Shown here one piece after another: positions 1 through 6,139 of a DNA stretch of 8,314 nucleotides. The stretch's first letter is position 1, and each line of letters starts with the position of its first letter. The translations under genes were made by a program, and so were the position numbers. The stretch lies in the NCBI GenBank assembly GCA_022572335.1, contig JACZWD010000118.1, positions 1 through 8,314 of the forward strand, read 5' to 3'. This DNA comes from Pseudomonadota bacterium (GTDB taxonomy: Bacteria > Pseudomonadota > Alphaproteobacteria > Rhodospirillales > 2-02-FULL-58-16). The notes under the pieces are model-generated. The model was not told where the DNA came from. It did not search any database and saw only the letters and a program-made list of their open reading frames with translations.

Positions 1-130
1 TTCTCGTAACAGCAATCAGGTACTCCCACTGCATAGTGCTACTCCCGGAAATTGCCAGATTCTATGTGGAGTAGTTAAACCTTTGCTGCTATCTATAATC
101 CCGGGAACAGGTTGGACGTCGAACCATTGG

Positions 131-325
131 TCACCTCGGGGAAACTTCCAAGAATACTCGGAAGCCCATGTCTCGCCCGTTCTCGATCCAACCCTGGCCG
201 TTCGCATGGGCGATATAGGTCTGCCCCCCGGGGTAATTGCCGAGAGTGTCTCCATCCCAACCGTAGGTACAGCCACCGGGAGAAGCAATGCTGCTCAACT
301 CCAGCGCGAGAATCTCGTTTTCCCC
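131..325 (-). pseudogene. Possible C-terminal remnant of a secreted protein gene
   Basis: One minus-strand frame over this stretch reads like real protein, with ordinary codon use. It is rich in Gly, Tyr and Trp, contains the pattern YPGGQTY around 210-230, then a GRDMGFRVF-like end and a TGA stop at 131-133. From memory this resembles the C-terminal part of choice-of-anchor/PEP-CTERM-type exported proteins, where an NPYPGG-like turn precedes an aspartate-Phe-Arg strand. Upstream of about 345 the same frame becomes unconvincing, and I see no start codon with a ribosome site. It is therefore either a broken gene or a 3' fragment. The surrounding DNA has about 50% G+C, unlike the main body of the window. 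Chance coding-like sequence remains possible. Confidence 0.27.
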
Positions 326-380
326 CACCGGCCTTCCCGTATTGGAAGGACGGAGGCCGCTGTTCCCCTTTGCACCCCTG

Positions 381-405
381 GGAATCCCGATGGAATCGGG
401 ATTCC
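381..405. other. Perfect 10-bp inverted repeat (hairpin)
   Basis: GGAATCCCGA at 381-390 pairs perfectly with TCGGGATTCC at 396-405 around a 5-nt loop. It lies about 50 bases beyond the stop of the minus-strand chimeric gene, so it could act at that transcript's 3' end. No T-run follows it on either strand, so it is not a classical intrinsic terminator. Confidence 0.5.
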
Positions 406-453
406 TCTCGGGCGGACGGGTGGGAAATGGAAACTTAATCAAGGGATGAAGCT

Positions 454-1113
454 TTAAGTCGAAGGACCTGACTCCAGCTCCATCAACTCTGTGGTCACTC
501 GTCTCAGCACGTCCCGGTTCAACGCACCGGTCCAGGTCCGAAAAATTCCTCCCTTCGAGTCGATAAAGACCGTCGTAGGCATGCCCAACACCTTGAAGCT
601 ACTCATTACACTTCCGTCGGTAGTGAACCCGGCAGGGTAGGTGATTCCCAGTTCTTTAAGTAAATCCCTCGCATCATTTTCGCCGCCCAAGCCCGTGAAC
701 CGGCCCACGTCGACGCCGACGGCATACACCTCGGTGCCGGCGTCCGCCGTCGCCGTCTCCAGGGCCGGCCCGCCGTTCAGCCCCTCGGCCCTGAGCAGCA
801 CCAGGTCGCCCGGATAATCGGTGGCAACCACGCGGGCGCGGCGGACGGGCCCGCCGGGCGGGAAAACGTCCGCCCACGGGAGGTCGGCCACCACGTGGCG
901 GTTGGTCACCAGAAGCCCGGGCCCGACCAGCACGGCGCTGGCCACCGGGTCGAAGGCGGCGATCCGGAAAACCCGCCCGCGCACCGCGCAAACCGGCTCC
1001 GGCGCCTGGCAGCGCTCCTCTTCCGCTTTCGCCGCCGCCCCACCGGCCAACAGGCCGAGCAGGCCGCCCACGGCAAGGTACCCCGCCACGCGGCATCCGA
1101 ACGTTCGCGCCAT
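454..1113 (-). CDS. Chimeric exported protein: truncated trypsin-like protease joined to TlpA-like C-terminus
   Basis: The frame encodes 219 residues starting at ATG 1111-1113. That start has a GGAGGG site 6 nt upstream and gives a clean signal peptide: Arg near the N-terminus, a Leu/Gly/Ala core, then an AAA-like cleavage site near residue 28. Residues ~35-130 look like a chymotrypsin-fold (S1) protease: His73 in a TNRHVV motif and Asp103 in GDLVLL. The chain leaves the fold before the Gly-Asn-Ser-Gly serine motif. From about residue 132 it becomes the last part of a TlpA/thioredoxin-like domain, with GVDVGRFTGLG, LKELGITYP and the cis-proline motif GMPTTVFID (Pro179). The CxxC that should precede this part is absent. 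Neither enzyme is complete, so catalysis by either is unlikely. G+C falls from ~77% to ~50% at the join (about 690-720), which suggests recombination or an assembly misjoin. Confidence 0.6.
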   Translation of the reverse strand: MARTFGCRVAGYLAVGGLLGLLAGGAAAKAEEERCQAPEPVCAVRGRVFRIAAFDPVASAVLVGPGLLVTNRHVVADLPWADVFPPGGPVRRARVVATDYPGDLVLLRAEGLNGGPALETATADAGTEVYAVGVDVGRFTGLGGENDARDLLKELGITYPAGFTTDGSVMSSFKVLGMPTTVFIDSKGGIFRTWTGALNRDVLRRVTTELMELESGPST

Positions 1114-1119
1114 CCCATG

Positions 1120-1125
1120 CCCTCC
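1120..1125 (-). promoter_or_regulatory. Ribosome binding site of the chimeric gene
   Basis: GGAGGG on the minus strand, 6 nt before ATG 1111-1113. It decides against the further upstream in-frame ATG at 1177-1179, which would bury the signal peptide behind 22 extra residues. Confidence 0.65.
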
Positions 1126-1217
1126 GCTTCGCCAACCGGCCGCAGCTTGGCCCCCCGCGGCGCGCCCCGTCAATGGCAACCCATGCCGTCCGGCCGGCCG
1201 ACGAAAACGGCAACGCC

Positions 1218-1246
1218 TTGCCGGGGCGGGACTTTCGCCTTTTAAT
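1218..1246 (+). promoter_or_regulatory. Candidate promoter of the mutase operon
   Basis: TTGCCG (1218-1223) and TTTAAT (1241-1246) are separated by exactly 17 nt, matching 4/6 and 5/6 of the sigma-70-type consensus. Transcription would start near 1253, just inside the tandem repeat. The leader before the GlmS start would then be about 160 nt, mostly repeat. This was found by eye; no other plausible pair stands out between 1114 and 1415. Confidence 0.4.
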
Positions 1247-1382
1247 CCCCCGGGGGTCGCGGGGGCGCCCCCCGTATACGGTGCCGGGGGGACACCCCCC
1301 GGTGGCCCCCCGGGGGTCGCGAGGGCGCCCCCCGCATACGGTGTCGGGGGGACACCCCCCGGTGGCCCCCCGGGGGTCGCGG
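1247..1382 (+). repeat. 60-bp GC-rich tandem repeat, 2.25 copies, in the leader of the mutase operon
   Basis: Two 60-bp units (1247-1306 and 1307-1366) differ at only three positions (1262/1322, 1275/1335, 1284/1344). A partial third copy runs over 1367-1382. Each unit starts with CCCCGGGGGTCGC and contains runs of five or six C or G. The block CCGGGGGG-ACA-CCCCCCGG is a self-complementary hairpin in every full unit. In unit two GGTGTC (1340-1345) also pairs perfectly with GACACC (1351-1356), a competing fold. The period is a multiple of three, but the open frame through it starts well upstream without a ribosome site. I treat it as non-coding leader or a dispersed palindromic element. No other copy is in the window. 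Confidence 0.85.
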
Positions 1383-1415
1383 ACCCGGCACGGTGAACTG
1401 GGAGGGTTGCCGACC

Positions 1416-1880
1416 ATGGGCGCGGACAACACCAGCGCGGAGCGCCGGAGAACCCTGGTCACCGGGGTGATCGGCTCCGACACCCACATCGTCGGCAACC
1501 GGATCCTCGGCATGGCCCTGGAAAAGGCCGGCTACACGGTGGTGGCGCTGGGCGCGCTGACGCCGTCCGACGAGTTCATCAAGGCGGCCGTCGAGACCGC
1601 GGCCGACGCCATCATGGTGTCCTCGCTGTATGGCCAGGGGGAACTGGACTGCCGGGACTTCCGCAACCTCTGCATCGAGGCCGGGCTGGAGGACATCCTG
1701 CTCTACGTCGGCGGCAACCTGGTCGTGGGCAAGCAGCCCTGGGCCGAGGTGGAGCAGCGCTACCGGGACATGGGATTCGACCGCGCCTTTCCGCCCGGCA
1801 CGCGCACCGACGCGGTGATCGCGGCGCTGGAGGACGATTTCCGGGCGCCGGCCGCGGGCGGGCACAAGGCCGGCCGATGA
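1416..1880 (+). CDS. glmS: Cobalamin-binding subunit S of a glutamate-mutase-type B12 mutase
   Basis: This 154-residue protein has the B12-binding (flavodoxin-like) fold of glutamate mutase component S, which binds adenosylcobalamin base-off and supplies the histidine ligand to cobalt. The signature D-x-H-x-x-G is Asp22, His24, Gly27, with His24 the expected lower axial ligand. The nucleotide-tail pocket motifs follow: SSLYGQGE at 69-76 and YVGGN at 97-101. An FDRAFPPGT block near 121-129 matches the clostridial protein as I recall it. That protein is about 137 residues; this one has short extra N- and C-terminal tails. The start at 1416 has GGAGGG 9 nt upstream; an in-frame extension back to 1173 would run through the tandem repeat and lacks a ribosome site. 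It overlaps glmL by four bases (ATGA), as expected for translational coupling. It should form a complex with the GlmE-like subunit encoded two genes downstream. Confidence 0.93.
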   Translation: MGADNTSAERRRTLVTGVIGSDTHIVGNRILGMALEKAGYTVVALGALTPSDEFIKAAVETAADAIMVSSLYGQGELDCRDFRNLCIEAGLEDILLYVGGNLVVGKQPWAEVEQRYRDMGFDRAFPPGTRTDAVIAALEDDFRAPAAGGHKAGR

Positions 1881-3301
1881 GCGCCGCCGCCCTGTTGATC
1901 GATCTCGGCAGCACGTACACCAAGGTGCGCGCCGTCGATCTGGAAAACCCGCGCATCCTCGGCGCCGGCCAGGGGCCGTCCACGGTGACCACCGACGTCA
2001 CCGTCGGGCTGGCCAAGGCCCTCGCCGACCTCGAGCGCGGAATGGGCGGGCGGCGCGAATTCACCTACCGGCTGGCCTCGAGCAGCGCCGCCGGGGGCCT
2101 GCGCATGGTGACCGTGGGTCTGGTCCGGGAACTCACCGCCGCCGCCGCCCGCCAGGCGGCCCTGGGCGCCGGGGCCAGGCTGGTGGGCACCTTCGCCTAC
2201 AAGCTCACCGCCGCCGACGTGGCGCGGATCGCCGACCTGGCGCCGGACATCGTGCTGCTCGCCGGCGGCACCGACGGCGGCAACGAGGACGTGATCGTGC
2301 ACAACGCCGCCCGCCTGGCCGCCTGCTCCGTCACCTGCCCGGTGGTCGTCGCCGGCAACCGCCAGGCCGCCGACGAGGCCGCCTCCCGCCTCGACGCCGG
2401 CGGCAGTCCGGTCACGGTGACGGAGAACGTCATGCCCGAGTTCGGCGTCCTCGACATCGAACCGACGCGCGCCGCCATCCGCCAGATTTTCATCGACCGC
2501 ATCGTCCACGCCAAGGGCATCGACCGGGCGGCGGAGATGCTCGACCGGGTGCTGATGCCGACCCCGGCCGCCGTCCTCGACGGCGCCCGGCTGCTCGCCG
2601 ACGGCTGCGGCGGCCGCCCCGGGCTGGGCTCCCTGCTGGTGGTCGACGTGGGCGGCGCCACCACGGACGTCCATTCGGTGGCGAAAGGCGGGCCGACCCG
2701 CACCGAGGTGGTTTACCGGGGCCTGCCCGAACCCTATCTCAAACGGACGGTGGAGGGCGATCTGGGCATGCGGCACAACGCCCGCTCCATCGTCCAGGCG
2801 GCGGGGCGCGAGGCCCTGGCCGACGACGCCGGGCTTGCCCCGGAGCGCATCGAGGCCCTGGCCCGGCTGGCGTCCGAGGACGTCGGCCGGCTGCCCCGAT
2901 CGGCAGAGGAACGGGCCTTCGACAAGGCGCTGGCGCGGGCCGCCGTCGGGCTGGCGGTCAAGCGCCACGCGGGCACCCTGGAAACCGTGCATACGGCGAC
3001 CGGTCCGGTGACCGTCCAGTACGGCAAGGATCTGAGCGCCGTGGAAACGATCCTCGGCACCGGCGGCGCCCTGGTCCATGGTGCGCAACCGGCGGCCATC
3101 CTGGAGACCGCGCTGGCCGACGACGCGGACCCTCTCTCGCTCCGGCCCCGCACCCCGCGCATGCTGCTGGACAGGGATTACATCCTGTTCGCCTGCGGCC
3201 TGCTGGGGGAGGTCGAGCCGGACGCCGCCTTGACCTTGGGCCTCGCCCACATGCATCCTGTGGCGTATGGAACGGAAAATGGGTGCAATCCGGCGGCCTG
3301 A
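1877..3301 (+). CDS. glmL: GlmL/MutL-type ASKHA ATPase, probable reactivating factor of the B12 mutase
   Basis: This 474-residue protein belongs to the MutL/GlmL family, always found beside glutamate mutase genes and thought to reactivate or chaperone the B12 enzyme by ATP-driven exchange of damaged cobalamin. The actin/Hsp70-like nucleotide motifs are visible: phosphate-1 LLIDLGSTYTK at 6-16, LLAGGTDGGNED at 127-138, phosphate-2 VVDVGGATTDVHS at 255-267 and the adenosine motif ILGTGGAL at 392-399. Length is close to the clostridial protein (about 460). Its ATG overlaps the glmS stop, and its own 3' end overlaps the next gene. It is cytoplasmic, with no membrane segment or signal peptide. The intact motifs argue that the whole mutase system is functional. 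Its ASKHA relatives include diol dehydratase reactivases, but gene order favours GlmL. Confidence 0.9.
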   Translation: MSAAALLIDLGSTYTKVRAVDLENPRILGAGQGPSTVTTDVTVGLAKALADLERGMGGRREFTYRLASSSAAGGLRMVTVGLVRELTAAAARQAALGAGARLVGTFAYKLTAADVARIADLAPDIVLLAGGTDGGNEDVIVHNAARLAACSVTCPVVVAGNRQAADEAASRLDAGGSPVTVTENVMPEFGVLDIEPTRAAIRQIFIDRIVHAKGIDRAAEMLDRVLMPTPAAVLDGARLLADGCGGRPGLGSLLVVDVGGATTDVHSVAKGGPTRTEVVYRGLPEPYLKRTVEGDLGMRHNARSIVQAAGREALADDAGLAPERIEALARLASEDVGRLPRSAEERAFDKALARAAVGLAVKRHAGTLETVHTATGPVTVQYGKDLSAVETILGTGGALVHGAQPAAILETALADDADPLSLRPRTPRMLLDRDYILFACGLLGEVEPDAALTLGLAHMHPVAYGTENGCNPAA

Positions 3302-4778
3302 CACCGGGGAGTCGCCGCTGTCGGCGGCGCAGATCCCCGAAGACGTGTTCGCCGCCATGCGGCGCGACAACCTGGCCCGCTGGCCGACCGGCGCCGAGGT
3401 CGACCTGGATGCGGCGGTGGACTTCCACAAAAGCCTGCCCGAGCACAAGCGGCTGCCGTCGGTCCTGCGCCGCGCCGTCGCCGAGGGCCGGTGCCTGACC
3501 CAGCCGCGGGGCGGCTTCGGCACCCTTGAGCTGCAGATGGAGCTGATGCGGACCCTGGACAAAGACGGGTTCGCCGACATCGTTCCCACCACCACCGACA
3601 GCTACACCCGCAACGAACACTTCTCCAGCGCCCAGAAGGGCATCGAGGAATCGAAGCGCCTCGGCCGCTCCATGCTGAACGGCTTCCCCATGGTCAACTA
3701 CGGGGTGGCGGCGGCGCGCACCCTGATCGAGGCCATCGACAAGCCCGGCATCGTGCTCTCCGGCACCGCCATGCCCAAGCTCACGTCCGAGATCGGTTTC
3801 GCCGCCGGGTATTCCGGGTACCTGGGATCGGGGATCGCCTATACGGTGTCGTATACCAAGGACATCTCCATCGCGGACGGCATCCGCAACTACCAGTACC
3901 TGGACCGGCTGACGGCGCTCTACCGGGAGCGCGGCGTGGAGCTGCACCGCCGCCAGCCGGGCTTCCTCACCGGCACCAACATCCCGCCGTCCATCGCCAT
4001 CATCACCGGGGTGCTGGACGCGCTGCTCGCCGCCGGTCAGGGGGTGCGCGACTACGGCCTGGAACTGGGGCAGACCCTGCACCTGGTCCAGGATGCGGCG
4101 GCGATCCAGGTGTGCGGCGAGCTGTGCCAGGAATACCTGCGCCAACACGGTTTCGACGACGTGTTCACGCCGGTGACGTCGCTGCACTGGATGGGCGCCT
4201 GGCCCCAGGACGCGGCCCAGTCGGCGGCCCTCATCGTCTACGGCGGCACCCTGGCGGCGGTCGGGGGCGCCGTCAGCGTGACCACCAAGAGCACCCACGA
4301 AGCCTTCGGCATCCCGACGCCGGAAGCCAACGCCGAGGGCCTGCGCATGACCCGCATGGCGATCTACCTGGCGCGCAGCATCCGCCTCGACTCCATGCCC
4401 GAGTTCCAGCGGGAGAAGGACCTGATCCGCAAGGAGGTGCGGGCGGTCGTCGACAAGGTCCTCGACATGGGCGACGGGGACGCCGCCCTCGGCACCGTCA
4501 GGGCCTGCGAGGCGGGCGTCCTCGACATCCCCTGGTCGCCGAACCGGTGCCTCAAGAGCCGGGTGCTGCCGGCCCGCGACGCCGACGGCTACCTGCGCAT
4601 CCTGGACGCCGGGGACATGCCGTTTCCCAAGGACGTGCTCGACTTCCACGAGGACCGCCTGCGCGAGCGCGCCGGGCGCGAGGGCGTGCCCTACGACCAT
4701 GACCTGGCGGTGACCAGCGTCTACGAGATCTCCGAAACCCTGGACAAGCTGATCCCCGGTTTGCCGGCGGCCGGTTGA
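3267..4778 (+). CDS. glmE: GlmE-like catalytic subunit of a B12-dependent mutase, altered substrate site
   Basis: This 503-residue TIM-barrel protein is homologous to glutamate mutase epsilon subunit (methylaspartate mutase, ~483 residues). That enzyme interconverts L-glutamate and threo-3-methylaspartate by an adenosyl-radical mechanism. Aligned by eye to the clostridial sequence from memory, it runs with a constant offset of 15 and almost no gaps. Conserved: Arg81 (R66, in TQPRGG), Arg115 (R100, in SYTRNE), Tyr192 (Y177), Tyr196 (Y181), and the coenzyme-ribose contacts Lys341 (K326) and Glu345 (E330) in the THEAFGIPT region. Changed: R149, third member of the arginine claw, is Leu164, and E171, which contacts the substrate amino group, is Leu186. 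The barrel and coenzyme side look intact while the substrate pocket differs, so glutamate is unlikely to be the substrate. The ATG at 3267 overlaps glmL by 35 bases; an ATG at 3279 is also possible. Neither has a strong ribosome site, so coupling to glmL is likely. Confidence 0.88.
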   Translation: MERKMGAIRRPDTGESPLSAAQIPEDVFAAMRRDNLARWPTGAEVDLDAAVDFHKSLPEHKRLPSVLRRAVAEGRCLTQPRGGFGTLELQMELMRTLDKDGFADIVPTTTDSYTRNEHFSSAQKGIEESKRLGRSMLNGFPMVNYGVAAARTLIEAIDKPGIVLSGTAMPKLTSEIGFAAGYSGYLGSGIAYTVSYTKDISIADGIRNYQYLDRLTALYRERGVELHRRQPGFLTGTNIPPSIAIITGVLDALLAAGQGVRDYGLELGQTLHLVQDAAAIQVCGELCQEYLRQHGFDDVFTPVTSLHWMGAWPQDAAQSAALIVYGGTLAAVGGAVSVTTKSTHEAFGIPTPEANAEGLRMTRMAIYLARSIRLDSMPEFQREKDLIRKEVRAVVDKVLDMGDGDAALGTVRACEAGVLDIPWSPNRCLKSRVLPARDADGYLRILDAGDMPFPKDVLDFHEDRLRERAGREGVPYDHDLAVTSVYEISETLDKLIPGLPAAG

Positions 4779-4869
4779 GGCCCGCCAGGGCCGGCGGCCG
4801 CGTCCGGCGCCGGGGGCGAAACGTGCTTGATTCCAGGGGATTTAGGTATCAAACGGTGATCAGGTGGTT

Positions 4870-4891
4870 GATATTAGAGAATACGAATATC
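4870..4891. promoter_or_regulatory. Inverted repeat, possible operator upstream of the receptor gene
   Basis: GATATT (4870-4875) and AATATC (4886-4891) are exact inverse arms with a 10-nt spacer. The centre spacing of about 16 bp would suit a dimeric regulator. It lies in an AT-richer island (about 4823-4920) that stands out from the GC-rich flanks, as promoters in such genomes often do. I could not pair convincing -35 and -10 boxes here. Confidence 0.3.
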
Positions 4892-4909
4892 CGTCGATGC
4901 CCCATAGAC

Positions 4910-4919
4910 GGGTATACCC
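4910..4919. promoter_or_regulatory. Palindrome GGGTATACCC just before the receptor ribosome site
   Basis: This is a perfect 10-bp palindrome ending two bases before the GGAGGAG ribosome site at 4922-4928. Its position would allow it to affect transcription or translation of the receptor gene. A 10-bp palindrome may also be chance. Confidence 0.25.
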
Positions 4920-4937
4920 ACGGAGGAGACACCGACC

Positions 4938-5945
4938 ATGCCGCCCAAAGGGGGCTTGTGCGTCCTCGGCCTGATCGTGGCGATGGGCTTCGCCGGCCCG
5001 GCCCCGGCGGGGGAACTGCCGGACACCATGGAAAGGCCGGGCGGCTTTCCCGAGCGACCCCTCCGCCTGGTCGTGCCCTACGGCTCGGGCGGCGGCTCGG
5101 CCCAGGTCTCCCGGGCCATGGCCAAGGCGGTGACCGGGCACACCGGCGTCGTGATCGAGCCGGAATACATCCCCGGCGGCAGCGGCATGGACGGCCTGCA
5201 GGCCTACATGGCGACGCCCGCCGACGGCTACACGGTGCTCGAGCACATCGACGACGCGACCAGCGCCTTCGCCAGCGGCAAGAGCGACGTCCATCCGGGC
5301 CGGGACCTGGTGCCCCTGGTGATTGCGCAGATCACCTTCAGCCAGATCTACATTCGCGGCAACGAGACGCGGTTCTCCGACTGGGCGTCGTTCGTCAAGT
5401 ACGCCAAGGCCAAGGGCCGCAGGGCGACCATGGCCAACGTCTCGGCCCAGGGTTCCATGGAACGCCTCAACATGAACCGCATCGCCCAACACTTCGGGTT
5501 CAGGATACAGCAGATCAGCTTCGACGAACCGGGGCCGCGCTACGAGGCCCTCAGGAGCGCCCGGGTGGACGCCCTGTTCGAGCAGCCGGGCGACGTCAAG
5601 GAATTCCTCGACAGCGGCGACTTCAAGCCGATCCTCACCCTCCTGGCCGAACGTCCACCGGCCTTCGCCGGCGTGCCGTCGATGAAGGACGTGGGCCTCG
5701 CCTTCACGCCGTTGATGCGTTTCCGCGGGTTTTACGTGAAGACGGGGGTTCCCGCGGATCGCCTGAAGTGGCTCCAATGGGCCTTCCAGAAGGGCTTCGC
5801 GCAACCCGGCTTCCAGGCGTTCAACAAGAAGAAGTTCATGGACCTCATCCCCAGCTTCCGCGACACCGAAGGCGCCATCGCGCTGATCGAGGAGACCATG
5901 GACGTCTACCGGAAGACCTATAAGGAAATGGGGCTGATCGAATAG
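4938..5945 (+). CDS. Tripartite tricarboxylate transporter receptor (TctC/Bug family)
   Basis: This 335-residue periplasmic solute receptor would capture a carboxylate-type ligand for a TctAB membrane pair. Residues 1-25 form a signal peptide with an Ala-rich end (PAPAG). The family's first strand and ligand loop follow: FPERPLRLVVPYGSGGG at 37-53, with Arg59 at the usual Arg position. IPGGSG (78-83) and TPADGYTV (93-100) match the GAGGxxG and pDGYT blocks. The aspartate usually found after the glycine loop (GGxTD) is replaced by Ala55, so ligand contacts may differ. The start has GGAGGAG 9-11 nt upstream. No TctA or TctB gene is present, which is common for Bug-type orphans. It follows the mutase operon after 159 bases on the same strand, so it may be co-transcribed or driven from the AT-richer gap. 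Its ligand cannot be read from the sequence. Confidence 0.85.
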   Translation: MPPKGGLCVLGLIVAMGFAGPAPAGELPDTMERPGGFPERPLRLVVPYGSGGGSAQVSRAMAKAVTGHTGVVIEPEYIPGGSGMDGLQAYMATPADGYTVLEHIDDATSAFASGKSDVHPGRDLVPLVIAQITFSQIYIRGNETRFSDWASFVKYAKAKGRRATMANVSAQGSMERLNMNRIAQHFGFRIQQISFDEPGPRYEALRSARVDALFEQPGDVKEFLDSGDFKPILTLLAERPPAFAGVPSMKDVGLAFTPLMRFRGFYVKTGVPADRLKWLQWAFQKGFAQPGFQAFNKKKFMDLIPSFRDTEGAIALIEETMDVYRKTYKEMGLIE

Positions 5946-5956
5946 CCGCCGGGCGC

Positions 5957-6127
5957 CTATTGGTCGTCCTGCTCGGCCTGTCTGATTTGTTCGGCGTCAT
6001 GCTTGAGCTTCTTCGCGTGCGCCCGGACCCGCTCCTCGCGTTCGCGCTCCTCCTCTTCGAGCGCCTGCTGGCGCCGCTTCTTGCCTTCCTCGTCGGCGCC
6101 GATGAGCTTTTTGAGAGCGTCCAACAT
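5957..6127 (-). CDS. Small highly charged coiled-coil protein, 56 residues, unknown function
   Basis: I do not recognise a family. The product is 56 residues, beginning MLDALKKLIGADEEGKK, followed by an uninterrupted Glu/Arg/Lys/Gln-rich stretch with a run of four Glu and an alternating E-R-E-R-E-E pattern. It should form a long amphipathic helix or coiled coil after a short hydrophobic N-terminal helix. The ATG at 6125-6127 has an ideal AAGGAGG 5 nt upstream, the best argument that this is a real gene; an in-frame ATG nine codons earlier has no such site. It is convergent to the receptor gene, with stops 11 bases apart and no terminator hairpin between them. No cysteine, signal peptide or membrane segment is seen. 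It could be a small cytoplasmic accessory or regulatory protein. Confidence 0.62.
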   Translation of the reverse strand: MLDALKKLIGADEEGKKRRQQALEEEEREREERVRAHAKKLKHDAEQIRQAEQDDQ

Positions 6128-6132
6128 GTCAG

Positions 6133-6139
6133 CCTCCTT
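6133..6139 (-). promoter_or_regulatory. Ribosome binding site of the small coiled-coil gene
   Basis: AAGGAGG on the minus strand, 5 nt before ATG 6125-6127. It fixes the start of the 56-residue protein. Confidence 0.65.

Noticed and set aside
83..457. Plus-strand open frames in the first 450 bases
   Set aside because: No ribosome site or domain; the opposite strand reads more like real coding sequence over 131-325.
1169..1174. Minus-strand -35-like TTGACG upstream of the chimeric gene
   Set aside because: No acceptable -10 box at 16-19 nt spacing.
1173..1415. N-terminal extension of GlmS through the tandem repeat, giving a 20-residue protein repeat
   Set aside because: No ribosome site at 1173, low-complexity Pro/Arg/Gly product, and the ATG at 1416 has a strong GGAGGG and matches the family's N-terminus.
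1247..1415. Cobalamin riboswitch in the leader of a B12-dependent operon
   Set aside because: No B12-box-like GCCACTG or matching architecture; the stretch is explained by the 60-bp tandem repeat.
1760..3595. Long minus-strand open frame antisense to glmL
   Set aside because: It mirrors the GC-rich codon structure of glmL; the composition is His/Gly/Arg/Ala-rich with no recognisable domain.
2958..4700. Long minus-strand open frame antisense to glmE
   Set aside because: Shadow of the high-GC third-position bias of glmE; no motif and no ribosome site.
4779..4822. Intrinsic terminator after glmE
   Set aside because: GCCGGCGGCCG occurs twice here and can fold, but no T-run follows, so termination is not supported.
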